Source: Marinobacter sp. 1-4A (GTDB taxonomy: Bacteria; Pseudomonadota; Gammaproteobacteria; Pseudomonadales; Oleiphilaceae). From it: DNA of 64,000 nt. The position numbers and the translations under genes were made by a program. The notes beneath the pieces are model-generated. The model was not told where the DNA came from. It did not search any database and saw only the letters and a program-made list of their open reading frames with translations. The DNA is taken from NCBI RefSeq assembly GCF_016597725.1, contig NZ_VCGY01000005.1, positions 62,001-126,000 of the forward strand, given 5' to 3'. Shown here in pieces: positions 1-9,052 of the stretch; the first letter of the stretch is position 1; each line of letters begins with the position of its first letter.

Positions 1-492
1 CGTGGCGAGATTGGCGAGCTGTGCACCCGCGGCTACAGCGTAATGCTGAAGTACTGGAACAACGAAGAGAAAACCCGGGAAGCCATCGACGCCTCTGGCT
101 GGATGCATACGGGCGATCTGGCCACTATGGACGAAGAAGGCTATATCCAGATCGTTGGCCGCATCAAGGACATGGTGATTCGCGGTGGCGAAAACATCTA
201 CCCGAAAGAAGTCGAGGAATTCCTCTACACGCATCCCTCCATCGAGGAAGTGCAAGTAACCGGCATACCCGATGACAAATACGGTGAGGAACTGATAGCT
301 TGGGTAAAACTGCGACCCGATGCAGAGCCTGTGGATGCCGATGGCCTGATGGCTTTCTGCAAAGGCAAGATTGCCCACTTCAAGATCCCGCGGAATTACA
401 AATTCGTGGGCGAGTTCCCCATGACGGTAACGGGCAAGATCCAGAAGTTTAAAATGCGGGAGATTTCTATTGAGGAAATGGGGTTGAAATAA
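1..492 (+). CDS. AMP-dependent acyl-CoA ligase, C-terminal part (5' end outside window)
   Basis: Frame 1 is open from the first base to a TAA at 490, so this is the last 163 residues of a longer protein. It carries the C-terminal signatures of the adenylate-forming (ANL) family: a [12 protein letters not shown] segment with the hinge, [13 protein letters not shown], and a terminal [11 protein letters not shown] holding the catalytic lysine that positions acyl-AMP and CoA. These enzymes activate carboxylic acids to acyl-CoA thioesters with ATP. The style resembles medium/long-chain fatty-acid ligases, but the substrate-binding N-terminal domain is missing, so the substrate cannot be named. It converges on the PepSY gene with only 6 bp between the stop codons and no visible hairpin. 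Confidence 0.93.
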   Translation, partial: RGEIGELCTRGYSVMLKYWNNEEKTREAIDASGWMHTGDLATMDEEGYIQIVGRIKDMVIRGGENIYPKEVEEFLYTHPSIEEVQVTGIPDDKYGEELIAWVKLRPDAEPVDADGLMAFCKGKIAHFKIPRNYKFVGEFPMTVTGKIQKFKMREISIEEMGLK

Positions 493-498
493 GAAACC

Positions 499-1803
499 TT
501 ACCATTGGTGCCGTAAAATCCACTTGTAACATAAAGCGATCAACAAAGTGGTTATCAAAACCCAGCCGATGATAAACGTCATAACACCATAGGCCATGGG
601 AACGTCTTCCAGCTGCGGATCATGAGTACCCAGGTAGCCAAGCATTTCGGAAACACCTGGGTACACTGATCCAAGCATGAAGATAAGCGTCAGAATTAGC
701 GCACCACATGTTCCACGCTTGTAGGCTCGCCCCTGCAAGCCGCCTTGGCGAGACAGTCGTTTGCCATGGAGGTAAATACCAGACAAGCACAACCCGCAAA
801 GCAATAAGCCAAATACAAACCAAAAGGCTTTTGAGACCAGACCCGCAAACGTTCCAAAGTGAAGCGGGTCAGCCATGTTTACCCAATACTGAAATGAGTC
901 GAGGTCCGCGCCACGCTGTTGCGCGACTAGAGTACCGTTTTCATGAACGGTCACCGAGTTTGCGTGATCCCTCAGAAAATAATCATCTCCTCTGCCAGCC
1001 ACCCGCAATCGGTCCTCACCGAAGAAGCTACCGGGCGGAAATATCTGTCGTATTTGTAGCTGAGGCCTCGCACGTTGGGCAATCGTCGTCAGCTCATTGA
1101 TCGTGAGCGCAGGTGCCGGCCCTACCTCAGTTCCAGCGCTGCTACTTTGCTCGGCGCCAAATAAAAAATGCGGCAGACCGGTAGCCTCAAGCCCATACCA
1201 GACTCCGGTTATCGAGATGAGAACCCCGAACAGCAAGGCCCAAAGCCCGCCGGTTTTATGCACCTCAGTTGCCCAAGCTTTTTTCTTGCCCGGCTTGAAT
1301 CGAAAGAGCTTTGTCCACCACCGCTTGTAGAAGTTCAACGCAGAGACAATAGACACCGCGAGTCCGAGAGCAAAAAGCGATACAAACACGATTCCCAGCG
1401 GATTGGGGTAAAACAGTCTTCGATGAAAACTCCGAAAAAAACGCTGCACAGTTGCCATGCTGCCGACACCCAGAATTTCATTATTTGATGGATCGACAAA
1501 GACATTAGTTCTTGGTTCGCCGTCGCGCTTTATCGCAACCTCAATAGCAGACCTTTGGTACTGGGGCATACGAAGTATCTGTATCTGCGCATTTGGAAAT
1601 TCATGACGTACCGCACGGACGACGAAATCCCAGTTTATATCCCCTTCAAACGGCTGTACGCGCAACTCTGGGGTCACGAGCCAATCAATTTCTGACGACA
1701 ACGTCGCTACGGTGCCGCTCCAGCAAATAACGAACAACATCACACCGGCAAACACGCCGGTGAAGCTATGAACATCAAACCATTGCCTTGCGCCCAAAAT
1801 CAC
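499..1803 (-). CDS. PepSY-associated TM-helix protein (iron-linked membrane protein)
   Basis: The protein has about four hydrophobic segments separated by PepSY-like periplasmic stretches. The first helix follows ARQWFDVHSFTGVFAGV and the last lies near the C-terminus, the layout of the PepSY_TM (PiuB-like) family. Members often sit beside TonB-dependent receptors and are proposed to help reduce or handle siderophore iron at the inner membrane; here the gene is divergent from such a receptor. The frame stays open to an ATG at 1920, but that start would lie inside the receptor gene and across the promoter region. I place the start at GTG 1803; TTG 1821 is an alternative and neither has a strong ribosome site. 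Function is inferred from family and neighbour. Confidence 0.8.
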   Translation of the reverse strand: MILGARQWFDVHSFTGVFAGVMLFVICWSGTVATLSSEIDWLVTPELRVQPFEGDINWDFVVRAVRHEFPNAQIQILRMPQYQRSAIEVAIKRDGEPRTNVFVDPSNNEILGVGSMATVQRFFRSFHRRLFYPNPLGIVFVSLFALGLAVSIVSALNFYKRWWTKLFRFKPGKKKAWATEVHKTGGLWALLFGVLISITGVWYGLEATGLPHFLFGAEQSSSAGTEVGPAPALTINELTTIAQRARPQLQIRQIFPPGSFFGEDRLRVAGRGDDYFLRDHANSVTVHENGTLVAQQRGADLDSFQYWVNMADPLHFGTFAGLVSKAFWFVFGLLLCGLCLSGIYLHGKRLSRQGGLQGRAYKRGTCGALILTLIFMLGSVYPGVSEMLGYLGTHDPQLEDVPMAYGVMTFIIGWVLITTLLIALCYKWILRHQW

Positions 1804-1829
1804 TCCAGCCAATAGATGCAAATCTACAT

Positions 1830-1848
1830 GATAACAAGTTGCATTAAC
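1830..1848. promoter_or_regulatory. Candidate Fur box between PepSY gene and TonB receptor
   Basis: GATAACAAGTTGCATTAAC matches the 19-bp Fur consensus (GATAATGATAATCATTATC) at 12 of 19 positions, with the best agreement at both ends. It lies between the preferred starts of the divergent PepSY and receptor genes, where iron control of both would be expected. The match is modest and unverified. Confidence 0.4.
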
Positions 1849-1914
1849 GTTTTTCGGGCTATAGTATTCGCGATTCTTGCATTTAGCAATAAAACACAGG
1901 ACAGAGACACGAGC

Positions 1915-3900
1915 ATGCAAAAACGGATTAGAACAACCCTATCGTTCCAGCCCAACTGCCGGAAAAGTTTCAGCGTTTATTGCTTTGTTGGAGCTATAGC
2001 CTTACCAGGCAGCGGTCACGCCGAAATCTACTCTTTGCCGGAACTGCTTGTTACTGATAATCCTGAACACTCGACACAAACATTTGAAGAGGATGTTAAT
2101 CGCTCACAAAATAGTGCTCGCTCAAGCTCATCAACAGGTGGTGCTGCGCTACAAAACCTCAACCCGATGAATACCAACGATTCCCTGAGGCTAACGACCC
2201 CGGGGCTGATCAACACACCTGGCAATGGCCGCTTCGATGGCCCGACGCAAATTCGCGTGTTTGGCAACTTCCGTTCTGGCTCATCCATAGACGGGCTTCC
2301 AAGTGTTCTATTTCAAGCTGCCGAGGGTGGTGGATATTCCAACTTTCGTATACCGACTATTGCGATTGATCGGATTGACGTTTTAAAAGGCGGAAGAGCT
2401 GTTGAATATGGTGATAACTCAGAAGGCGGCATTTTCGTTACCCGTCTTAAATCTGGGCAAAATTACGATAATCATGGCGCAATATCGTCAGAGTTCAGCA
2501 ACGCAGGAGAATCTATACTTCAGGGTGAAGTCGCAGACAGCACAGAAAACTATGATGTTTATCTGTCTGGAAGCTACCTTTACGGCGACTTTGATGGCTT
2601 AAACCCACCATCAAATCTAGACCAGCAAAGAGTCGGAAGCACAGCGGGAAAGCTAGGCATTAATATAAGTGATAAATCGCGACTGGAGTTTACCGGCATT
2701 TATAGCGACTCCAAAACGGATATGTTTCGTAACAACGCCCCCAATGAGGTCTCTTCAGAGAGCCTGTTCCTAGCAGGAACGCTTTCCCACAACCTCAACG
2801 ACCAAACCAACCTTAAAATCGGCTACCTCAGGTCAGACAGTTCGAGCCTTTGGCCTGCCCGTGACCGCGATCGCGCAATTGTAATTGATACGGTTTTTGC
2901 GGACGCTCTCTTCAAGCACGATCTCTCAAAAAGTCTGACTTATAGCGGAAGCCTAGGCACAGAATATGCCAGAACCAATAACTTGAGAGACAACAGCTGG
3001 GACAACACCTTCGACGACTACTCTCTCAAATGGCGTAATGCATTAACGCTAAACGAAAACACTATCTTTACAGTCGGGCTGCGCAACACCTGGTTCAACA
3101 ATGAAATCGTTTTGGACAAAGTTGAACAGCCCGACAACCTTGCGAACGATAGCGTGTTTAGTTGGGAGGCCGGGGTAGCTCACTCAATTACCGAATCAAC
3201 TCGGTTGAGGGCAAGTGTGGCCACGGGTTATTCCCGTTTTTACAGCATATACGGCAATTTTGGCACCGACGCCCTAAACCCCGCAGGTGCGCAGGATGAG
3301 ATTGTTGAATCCTTAAGCTATGAAGTGGGTATCAATCAGGCTTGGGCCACAACAACACTCGATGTCAGCCTCTACTCTATCACTCAAGATAACGTGCCTC
3401 GGCGCAACAATGGCGCAATTCAGAACGTTGACGTTGAACAGGCTGGCCTTGAAGCAACGGTGCGATCAGCAATTACGGATACTATTTTCATTGAGAGCAG
3501 CTACACCCATTTGTTCGGCTTGAATGCGACACGGGACGACGGCACAGACGCTAACGGAAATATTTTCTACGGTGAAAATGGAGTAAATGTTGCCTCAGAC
3601 CAGCTTACTTTGCAGATTGATTGGCGAGCAACCAACCAGCTATCACTCTGGGCTGCTGGCATTTACGGCACGCCTTTTGACCGCAAAAACGCAGACGGTT
3701 CCGAAGACACCAGAAGAAGTGCTTATCAGCGATTAGATATCGGCGCTGGTTTACGGATTACCGACAAGGCCTCTGCCAGAGTGCGCTTTGAGAATCTAAC
3801 TGACGAGAAAGATTTCGGCAGTACGCTTGAAGGCGAGCCCGTCAACACTGAAGGCAAATTAGGTCGCGTGGCTTGGGTTGGATTCGACTACACATTCTGA
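1915..3900 (+). CDS. TonB-dependent outer-membrane receptor
   Basis: This 661-residue protein has a basic, hydrophobic signal region ending near GSGHA. A plug domain follows (IRVFGNFRSGSSIDGLP, then a DRIDVLKGGRAVEYGDNSEGG-type end). The rest is a long beta-barrel with alternating aromatic residues that closes with a terminal aromatic, GFDYTF, as outer-membrane barrels do. Such receptors import ferric siderophores or other scarce ligands using TonB energy. The frame is open back to 1816, but ATG 1915 gives a sensible signal peptide and leaves room for a promoter. The PepSY neighbour and Fur-like site point to an iron ligand; the ligand itself cannot be read from the sequence. Confidence 0.9.
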   Translation: MQKRIRTTLSFQPNCRKSFSVYCFVGAIALPGSGHAEIYSLPELLVTDNPEHSTQTFEEDVNRSQNSARSSSSTGGAALQNLNPMNTNDSLRLTTPGLINTPGNGRFDGPTQIRVFGNFRSGSSIDGLPSVLFQAAEGGGYSNFRIPTIAIDRIDVLKGGRAVEYGDNSEGGIFVTRLKSGQNYDNHGAISSEFSNAGESILQGEVADSTENYDVYLSGSYLYGDFDGLNPPSNLDQQRVGSTAGKLGINISDKSRLEFTGIYSDSKTDMFRNNAPNEVSSESLFLAGTLSHNLNDQTNLKIGYLRSDSSSLWPARDRDRAIVIDTVFADALFKHDLSKSLTYSGSLGTEYARTNNLRDNSWDNTFDDYSLKWRNALTLNENTIFTVGLRNTWFNNEIVLDKVEQPDNLANDSVFSWEAGVAHSITESTRLRASVATGYSRFYSIYGNFGTDALNPAGAQDEIVESLSYEVGINQAWATTTLDVSLYSITQDNVPRRNNGAIQNVDVEQAGLEATVRSAITDTIFIESSYTHLFGLNATRDDGTDANGNIFYGENGVNVASDQLTLQIDWRATNQLSLWAAGIYGTPFDRKNADGSEDTRRSAYQRLDIGAGLRITDKASARVRFENLTDEKDFGSTLEGEPVNTEGKLGRVAWVGFDYTF

Positions 3901-3947
3901 TCAGTATCTGAATACAACTTTTTAAACCCTTATAACAACCTTATTCC

Positions 3948-3985
3948 GCCCCGGCTTGCCTTAATTGGCCACCGGGGCTTTTTTT
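3948..3985 (+). terminator. Rho-independent terminator after the TonB receptor
   Basis: GCCCCGG (3948-3954) pairs with CCGGGGC (3972-3978) and is followed at once by seven T residues. It lies 48 bp beyond the receptor stop codon. Confidence 0.9.
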
Positions 3986-4027
3986 GGGCATTAGAAAATC
4001 TGTTTGACTACGGCTCTATTTCATGAT

Positions 4028-4060
4028 GTTATCGCAGTTAACATTGTTACCACCGATAAC
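4028..4060. promoter_or_regulatory. Candidate operator upstream of the TetR gene
   Basis: Inverted arms GTTATCG (4028-4034) and CGATAAC (4054-4060) flank a 19-bp spacer that contains GTTAAC and GTTAC half-site-like words. It ends 22 bp before the TetR start, a usual place for TetR-family autorepression. Binding is inferred. Confidence 0.4.
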
Positions 4061-4082
4061 ATTCACCGAGTTCAAATTACCC

Positions 4083-4697
4083 ATGGCAAAACCGGCCTAT
4101 CATCACGGGGATCTACAGCTTCAAGCTCACTTGTTGGCCCTCGACACGCTCAGAACCCATGGGGATACCGCCATCAGCTTGCGGGCTCTGGCTAAGCAAC
4201 TCGGTGTCAGCGCTCCGGCACTGTATCGGCACTTCTCAGACCGCGAAACACTGCTGGCCGAGCTCGCCATCGGAGGCTTTGAATCTCTTCGTGATCGCCT
4301 GCAAGCGGTGAACCAAGAAGTACCGCGCACGGCATTGATCGAGATTGGGTTGGTGTACGTAGCCTTTGCTCAGGAAGAACCCAACCTATACCGCTTAATG
4401 TTCGGAGGTCGGGTGTTACCCAAGGGCGCACATCCGCGTTTGGATGCAGCAGGCAAAGGTGCGTTTCAGGTTCTGGAAAACACCGTGGCCCGTGCCCGCG
4501 ATCTGGGCTACCTCAAGCCCTCACCGGTTTCGCTGATGACAGCCGCCGCCTGGTCTCTGGTGCACGGGCTGTCGCAACTCACCATCGACGGCCATTTGCC
4601 CGGCGCAAAAGCCGAACCCATGTTGACCGAAGGCGTACTCAGCTTGCTGCTGGATGGTTCCCGGTCGAACGAGCAACAACAATCACAACAGGACTAA
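4083..4697 (+). CDS. TetR/AcrR-family transcriptional regulator
   Basis: A 204-residue protein with an N-terminal TetR helix-turn-helix: ISLRALAKQLGVSAPALYRHF followed by DRETLLAELA. The C-terminal half resembles the WHG-type ligand-binding domain (LMFGGRVLPKG, WSLVHGLSQLTIDG). I use ATG 4083 because the HTH then begins at the usual distance from the N-terminus; an upstream ATG at 4023 would add about 20 unrelated residues and run through the candidate operator. It ends 4 bp before the flavoprotein gene, so the two probably form an operon in which TetR controls itself and the enzyme. The ligand is unknown. Confidence 0.9.
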   Translation: MAKPAYHHGDLQLQAHLLALDTLRTHGDTAISLRALAKQLGVSAPALYRHFSDRETLLAELAIGGFESLRDRLQAVNQEVPRTALIEIGLVYVAFAQEEPNLYRLMFGGRVLPKGAHPRLDAAGKGAFQVLENTVARARDLGYLKPSPVSLMTAAAWSLVHGLSQLTIDGHLPGAKAEPMLTEGVLSLLLDGSRSNEQQQSQQD

Positions 4698-4701
4698 TAC
4701 C

Positions 4702-6327
4702 ATGAGCAGCCCAAAACCCAGCACCCTCCGCGTTGGCAAACGTTATCGTGAAAACCGTCTGGACGGCCCCTACGATGCCATCATTATTGGCTCCGGTATC
4801 GGCGGCCTGACCGCCGCGGCCTGCATGAGCAAGATGGGTAAAAAAGTGCTCGTTCTTGAACAGCACTACACTGCCGGCGGATTCACCCACAGCTACGACC
4901 GTAACGGTTACGAATGGGATGTGGGCGTGCACTACATTGGTGACATGGGCGCAGACCACACACTGGGCAAGCGGTTGTTTGACCACATCACTGACAGTCA
5001 GTTGAAGTGGGCGCCAATGGACGCCAACTACGACCGTATCTACATCGGCGAAAAGTATGTGGACCTGGTTGCCGGCCCAGAGGAATTCCGTGCCGAGTTG
5101 GTGAAAGCTTTCCCGGAAGAAGAAAAGGCCATCGATACCTACCTGGGTTATCTACGTCAGGTATCCAAGGCCATGCCGGCGGTTGTTCTGAGCAAGGTAT
5201 TGCCAAGCTTGGCTCTTGGACCGCTAAGCATGCTTGCGAAACGTAAGGCGCCAGAGTTCCTTAACAAGCCTACCCGCGAAGTGCTTGAAGGCATCACCAG
5301 CAATCAGGAGCTGATTGCCGTGCTTACCGGCCAGTGGGGCGACAACGGCCTGCCACCAGCCCAATCCAGCTTCATTGTGCACTCACTCATCGCCCGCCAT
5401 TACCTGCACGGCGGCTACTACCCGATTGGTGGCGCCTCTGAAATGGCCAAGACCATTATCCCTGTGGTTCAGCAAAGCGGCGGTGAAGTTTTTACCTACG
5501 CGGATGTGACCGAGATTCTCATCGAGAAAGGCAAAGCCGTGGGCGTTCGCATGGCCGACGGTGCAGAGATTCGCTCGCCACTGGTCATCAGCAACGCAGG
5601 CGTATTCAACACCTTCAACAAACTGCTGCCAAAAGACGCGCCTGAATGGGACTACTATCAGGACAAACTCAAAACCGTTAAGCGTTCCATGGCCAGCAAC
5701 TGCCTGTACATCGGCCTGGAAGATACTGCAGAGAACTTAGGCCTGCCGAAAACCAACTATTGGATTTACCCCGGCACAGACTACGAAAAACATGTGAAAG
5801 ACTTCGAGGAAGATCCGGATAACAGCGATATTTCGCTAACCTATATTTCGTTCCCCTCGGCGAAAGACCCCAGCTTTCTGGAGCGCTACCCTGGCCGCGC
5901 CACCATTGAGATTGTGGCACCCGGCCCCTTCAAGTGGTACGAGGAGTGGGCGAACAAGCCTTGGGGCAAGCGCGGTGAAGACTATGAAGCCAAGAAGGAA
6001 GAGTACGCCCAGCGCCTGCTTGCGAAGCTCTATGAGAAATTCCCGCATCTGGAAGGCAAAGTGGATTACTACGAGCTATCCACGCCCCTGTCCACAGACT
6101 ATTTCTGCCGCTACAGTGAAGGTGAAATCTATGGCCTCGACCATACTCCCGATCGCTTCGAACAGGACTGGCTAAAGCCCAAGACCCGCATACCCGGCCT
6201 GTACCTCACCGGCCAGGACATCATGACTGCCGGAGTAGTGGGCGCCATGCTCGGTGGCCTGCTGACAACCGTTGCTGTGAGCGGTTTGAAAGGCATCCCG
6301 CTTGCGAAGAAGATGTTTGTAGGCTAA
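4702..6327 (+). CDS. FAD-dependent phytoene-desaturase / retinol-saturase-like oxidoreductase
   Basis: A 541-residue flavoprotein of the CrtI/CrtISO/RetSat superfamily. A Rossmann dinucleotide fold begins at residue 26 (DAIIIGSGIGGLTAA, with GxGxxG at 30-35), followed by the acidic end of beta-2 (VLEQHYTAGGFTHSY). The C-terminal FAD signature includes GLYLTGQDIMTAGVVGAM. Relatives desaturate, isomerise or saturate long polyene or lipid chains. No other carotenoid genes are nearby, so a lipid or retinoid-like substrate is as likely as a carotene. ATG 4702 is preferred over ATG 4654, which lies inside the TetR gene; an ACAGGA ribosome site precedes it. It is probably regulated by the upstream TetR protein. 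Confidence 0.87.
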   Translation: MSSPKPSTLRVGKRYRENRLDGPYDAIIIGSGIGGLTAAACMSKMGKKVLVLEQHYTAGGFTHSYDRNGYEWDVGVHYIGDMGADHTLGKRLFDHITDSQLKWAPMDANYDRIYIGEKYVDLVAGPEEFRAELVKAFPEEEKAIDTYLGYLRQVSKAMPAVVLSKVLPSLALGPLSMLAKRKAPEFLNKPTREVLEGITSNQELIAVLTGQWGDNGLPPAQSSFIVHSLIARHYLHGGYYPIGGASEMAKTIIPVVQQSGGEVFTYADVTEILIEKGKAVGVRMADGAEIRSPLVISNAGVFNTFNKLLPKDAPEWDYYQDKLKTVKRSMASNCLYIGLEDTAENLGLPKTNYWIYPGTDYEKHVKDFEEDPDNSDISLTYISFPSAKDPSFLERYPGRATIEIVAPGPFKWYEEWANKPWGKRGEDYEAKKEEYAQRLLAKLYEKFPHLEGKVDYYELSTPLSTDYFCRYSEGEIYGLDHTPDRFEQDWLKPKTRIPGLYLTGQDIMTAGVVGAMLGGLLTTVAVSGLKGIPLAKKMFVG

Positions 6328-6818
6328 TTGGCTTCAGAGTTTCCGGTACCAGCAGCGTATAAAGTGTTTGCCTTGATGTAGACGATGCACAAAACCGTGT
6401 GTCGTCTGCTATTCTTTCGGCGAACCCAAAACAAAAAGGTATTTAAAATAACTGATACTTGGCTAACCTCGTTGATTACCGATACTTCCCAGCAAGGTTA
6501 TGAGCTTGCCATCACCCTGAGCCGTCGCGGCGTGAAATACACCCAGCCGGATATGGATACACTGAAAAAGCTGAAGCCGGCAAGCTCTCATAGGTACAAC
6601 CCCCGCACACTCCAACAAGATATTTGTAGCGCGCCACGCATTCTCGTGTTAAATATCGCCCGAATTCGGTCGGTTCCATAAGCTATAGCCCCACCGCCGT
6701 TTTCCAGGACAAGCCTCAAAGGAGTCGCACCCGCGGCCTTCCCTCAGCAGACCTGCACAACACCGCGTGCGTCCTGCACGCTTTGTATCCATCCCTTTTC
6801 AGTGAGGGACGTTATCCA
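6328..6818. other. Intergenic region with a possible transposase remnant
   Basis: This 490-bp gap holds no convincing intact gene. A plus-strand frame at 6385-6681 would encode 98 residues, including a YELAITLSRRGVKYTQPDMD stretch. Its spacing is loosely reminiscent of the C-terminal part of ISAzo13-type transposases (Gx-K-x(4)-DM). No start context or full domain is visible, so I treat it as a possible decayed fragment. The last 100 bp should hold the polyamine operon promoter; I see no clear -10/-35 pair. Confidence 0.3.
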
Positions 6819-7925
6819 ATGTTCAAGTTGTGTAAGCCACAGGCGCTGGCCGCCTCCGTTGCTCTGTCTGTGTGTGTCTCTTCTGCAATCGCTGCAGAAG
6901 AAGTGCGTGTGTATAACTGGTCTGACTACATCGCCGAGAACACCCTGGCGAAGTTCACCAAAGAAACCGGCATAAAGGTCGTTTACGACGTTTACGACAG
7001 TAACGAGGTTCTTGAAGCCGCGCTCTTGTCTGGCCGTTCCGGCTACGACCTGGTAGTGCCTTCAAACCACTACGTTGCCAAGCAGATCTCTGCCAAGGCC
7101 TTTGTGGCACTGAATCACGGCAAACTGCCGAACATGGTCAACCTGAACCCGGATCTGATGACCCAACTGGAAAAAGTGGACCCGGGCAGCCAGTTCTCGA
7201 TTCCCTATTTGTGGGGAACCAACGGCTATGGCTATAACGCTGGCCGCATCCAGAAAATCCTGGGCGATACTGCACCCACCGATTCCTGGGCGCTGGTGTT
7301 TGATCCTGAAGTAACGGCCAAGCTGGCCAAAGGCGGCTGCGGCATTGCCATGCTGGATTCCGGCGAAGAAATGGTGCGGGCTGCTATGGCCTATGCGGGC
7401 CTGGATCCGAACAGCAACAAGGCCGAGGACATCAAAAAGGGTGGCGACGTGATCAAAGCCGTGCGGCCGAACATCACCTACTTCCACTCATCCCGCTACA
7501 TTGGCGACCTGGCTAATGGCGACCTGTGCGTGGCTGCCGGCTATTCCGGCGACATCCTGCAGGCGGCTGCTCGTGCCGACGAAGCCAAAAACGGCAACGA
7601 AATCCGCTACACCATTCCCAAAGAGGGCGCGGTGTTGTGGTTCGATATGATGACCATCCCGGCTGGTGCACCGAACGTTGAGAATGCCCACAAGCTGGTC
7701 AACTTTTTGATGAAGCCAGAGATCATCGCTGAGGTGACCAACTATGTGTGGTACGCCAACCCGAACAAGGCAGCCGATGAGTTTGTGGATGCAGAAATCC
7801 TTAATGACACCAGTATCTACCCTACGGATGATGTGATGAAAAAGCTCTACATCATGGAAGGTCGGCCTCAGGACACACAGCGCCTGATGACCCGCACCTG
7901 GACCAGCGTTAAGTCCGGGCGCTAG
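6819..7925 (+). CDS. potF: Polyamine ABC transporter, periplasmic binding protein
   Basis: A 368-residue protein with a signal peptide (MFKLCKPQALAASVALSV...AIA) followed by EEVRVYNWSDYI, the characteristic start of mature PotF/SpuD putrescine- or spermidine-binding proteins. Further family features are YDVYDSNEVLEAALLSG, YDLVVPSNHYVAKQI and FHSSRYIGDLANGDLCVAAGYSGD. It captures polyamine in the periplasm for the PotGHI membrane complex. ATG 6819 is chosen because GTGAGGGA lies just upstream and the signal peptide then starts properly; the in-frame ATG at 6783 would precede that ribosome site. It is the first gene of potFGHI. Putrescine versus spermidine preference cannot be assigned. Confidence 0.92.
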   Translation: MFKLCKPQALAASVALSVCVSSAIAAEEVRVYNWSDYIAENTLAKFTKETGIKVVYDVYDSNEVLEAALLSGRSGYDLVVPSNHYVAKQISAKAFVALNHGKLPNMVNLNPDLMTQLEKVDPGSQFSIPYLWGTNGYGYNAGRIQKILGDTAPTDSWALVFDPEVTAKLAKGGCGIAMLDSGEEMVRAAMAYAGLDPNSNKAEDIKKGGDVIKAVRPNITYFHSSRYIGDLANGDLCVAAGYSGDILQAAARADEAKNGNEIRYTIPKEGAVLWFDMMTIPAGAPNVENAHKLVNFLMKPEIIAEVTNYVWYANPNKAADEFVDAEILNDTSIYPTDDVMKKLYIMEGRPQDTQRLMTRTWTSVKSGR

Positions 7926-7929
7926 GGGC

Positions 7930-9048
7930 GTGGTTAACGGCATCAACACCTCCGCGAAAGCGGAGGTGTTACTCAGCATTCGTGGCGTATCCAAAAGCTT
8001 TGACAGCACACTGGCGGTGGACGACGTAAGCCTGGACATCCACAAGGGCGAGATATTCGCACTTCTGGGCGGTTCGGGCTCTGGTAAATCCACACTGCTA
8101 CGCATGCTGGCTGGCTTTGAGACACCAGATAGCGGTCGTATTGTGCTGGATGGTCAGGACATAACTGCCCTGCCTCCCTACCTGCGCCCAACGAACATGA
8201 TGTTTCAGTCCTACGCACTGTTCCCGCACATGACCGTGGAGCAGAACATCGCCATGGGTCTGAAACAGGACAAGCTGGCAAAGGAGGAGATTCGCGACCG
8301 CGTGGCGGCCATGCTCAAGCTGGTAAAAATGGAGCCCTACGCCAAGCGTCGGCCCCAACAGCTTTCCGGTGGCCAACAGCAGCGGGTTGCGTTGGCTCGC
8401 TCACTGGCAAAACGCCCGAAGCTGTTGCTTCTGGATGAGCCTATGGGTGCGCTGGATAAAAAGCTGCGCACAGAAATGCAGCTTGAGCTGGTGGATATTC
8501 TGGAAAAAGTGGGCGCCACTTGCCTGATGGTGACCCACGATCAGGAAGAAGCCATGACCATGGCCAGCCGCATTGCCATTATGTCCTTTGGACAGATTGC
8601 GCAGGTGGGCTCACCTATCGATATTTACGAAAGCCCGAACAGCCGCATGACGGCGGAGTTTATTGGCTCGGTGAATATCTTTGAGGCCAGCATCGAGGAA
8701 GACAACTCCGACAGCATTCTGCTGTCCAGCGGCCTGCTGGATTCACAGGTATACATTGACCGCGGCGTGACCACATCGGCAGAAAATACCAACACGCTGA
8801 TTGCCCTGCGCCCGGAGAAAATCTACCTGACGCCAGACAAGCCTGAAGGTGAGTTCAACTGGAGCAAGGGCACGGTGGAGAACATCGCGTATCTGGGCGA
8901 CATCACCTCCTATTACGTGAAGCTGGCCAGCGGCAAGCGTGTGCAGGCCACCATGGCGAACGTGGAACGCCGCGGTGAACGGCCAACCTGGGGCGATACA
9001 GTGTTCGTTTCCTGGGAAGCCTCCAGCCCCATCCTGCTTTGGAATTAA
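7930..9048 (+). CDS. potG: Polyamine ABC transporter ATPase
   Basis: A 372-residue ATP-binding subunit. It has Walker A GGSGSGKST, the Q-loop in MMFQSYALFPHMTVEQNI, the signature LSGGQQQRVALARSLA, Walker B KLLLLDEPMGALD and the H-loop VTHDQEEAM. About 120 C-terminal residues form the TOBE domain typical of PotA/PotG and MalK-type ATPases. It energises import through PotH and PotI. The start is GTG at 7930, 5 bp after the potF stop, with TAGGGGC as a ribosome site. The tight spacing indicates co-transcription. Confidence 0.93.
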   Translation: MVNGINTSAKAEVLLSIRGVSKSFDSTLAVDDVSLDIHKGEIFALLGGSGSGKSTLLRMLAGFETPDSGRIVLDGQDITALPPYLRPTNMMFQSYALFPHMTVEQNIAMGLKQDKLAKEEIRDRVAAMLKLVKMEPYAKRRPQQLSGGQQQRVALARSLAKRPKLLLLDEPMGALDKKLRTEMQLELVDILEKVGATCLMVTHDQEEAMTMASRIAIMSFGQIAQVGSPIDIYESPNSRMTAEFIGSVNIFEASIEEDNSDSILLSSGLLDSQVYIDRGVTTSAENTNTLIALRPEKIYLTPDKPEGEFNWSKGTVENIAYLGDITSYYVKLASGKRVQATMANVERRGERPTWGDTVFVSWEASSPILLWN

Positions 9049-9052
9049 TGCC

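Noticed and set aside
1816..1920. Long N-terminal extensions of both the PepSY protein and the TonB receptor
   Set aside because: They overlap each other across the promoter region and give no sensible signal sequence; downstream starts are better.
6385..6681. 98-residue gene
   Set aside because: No ribosome site, no complete domain; at most a decayed transposase fragment.
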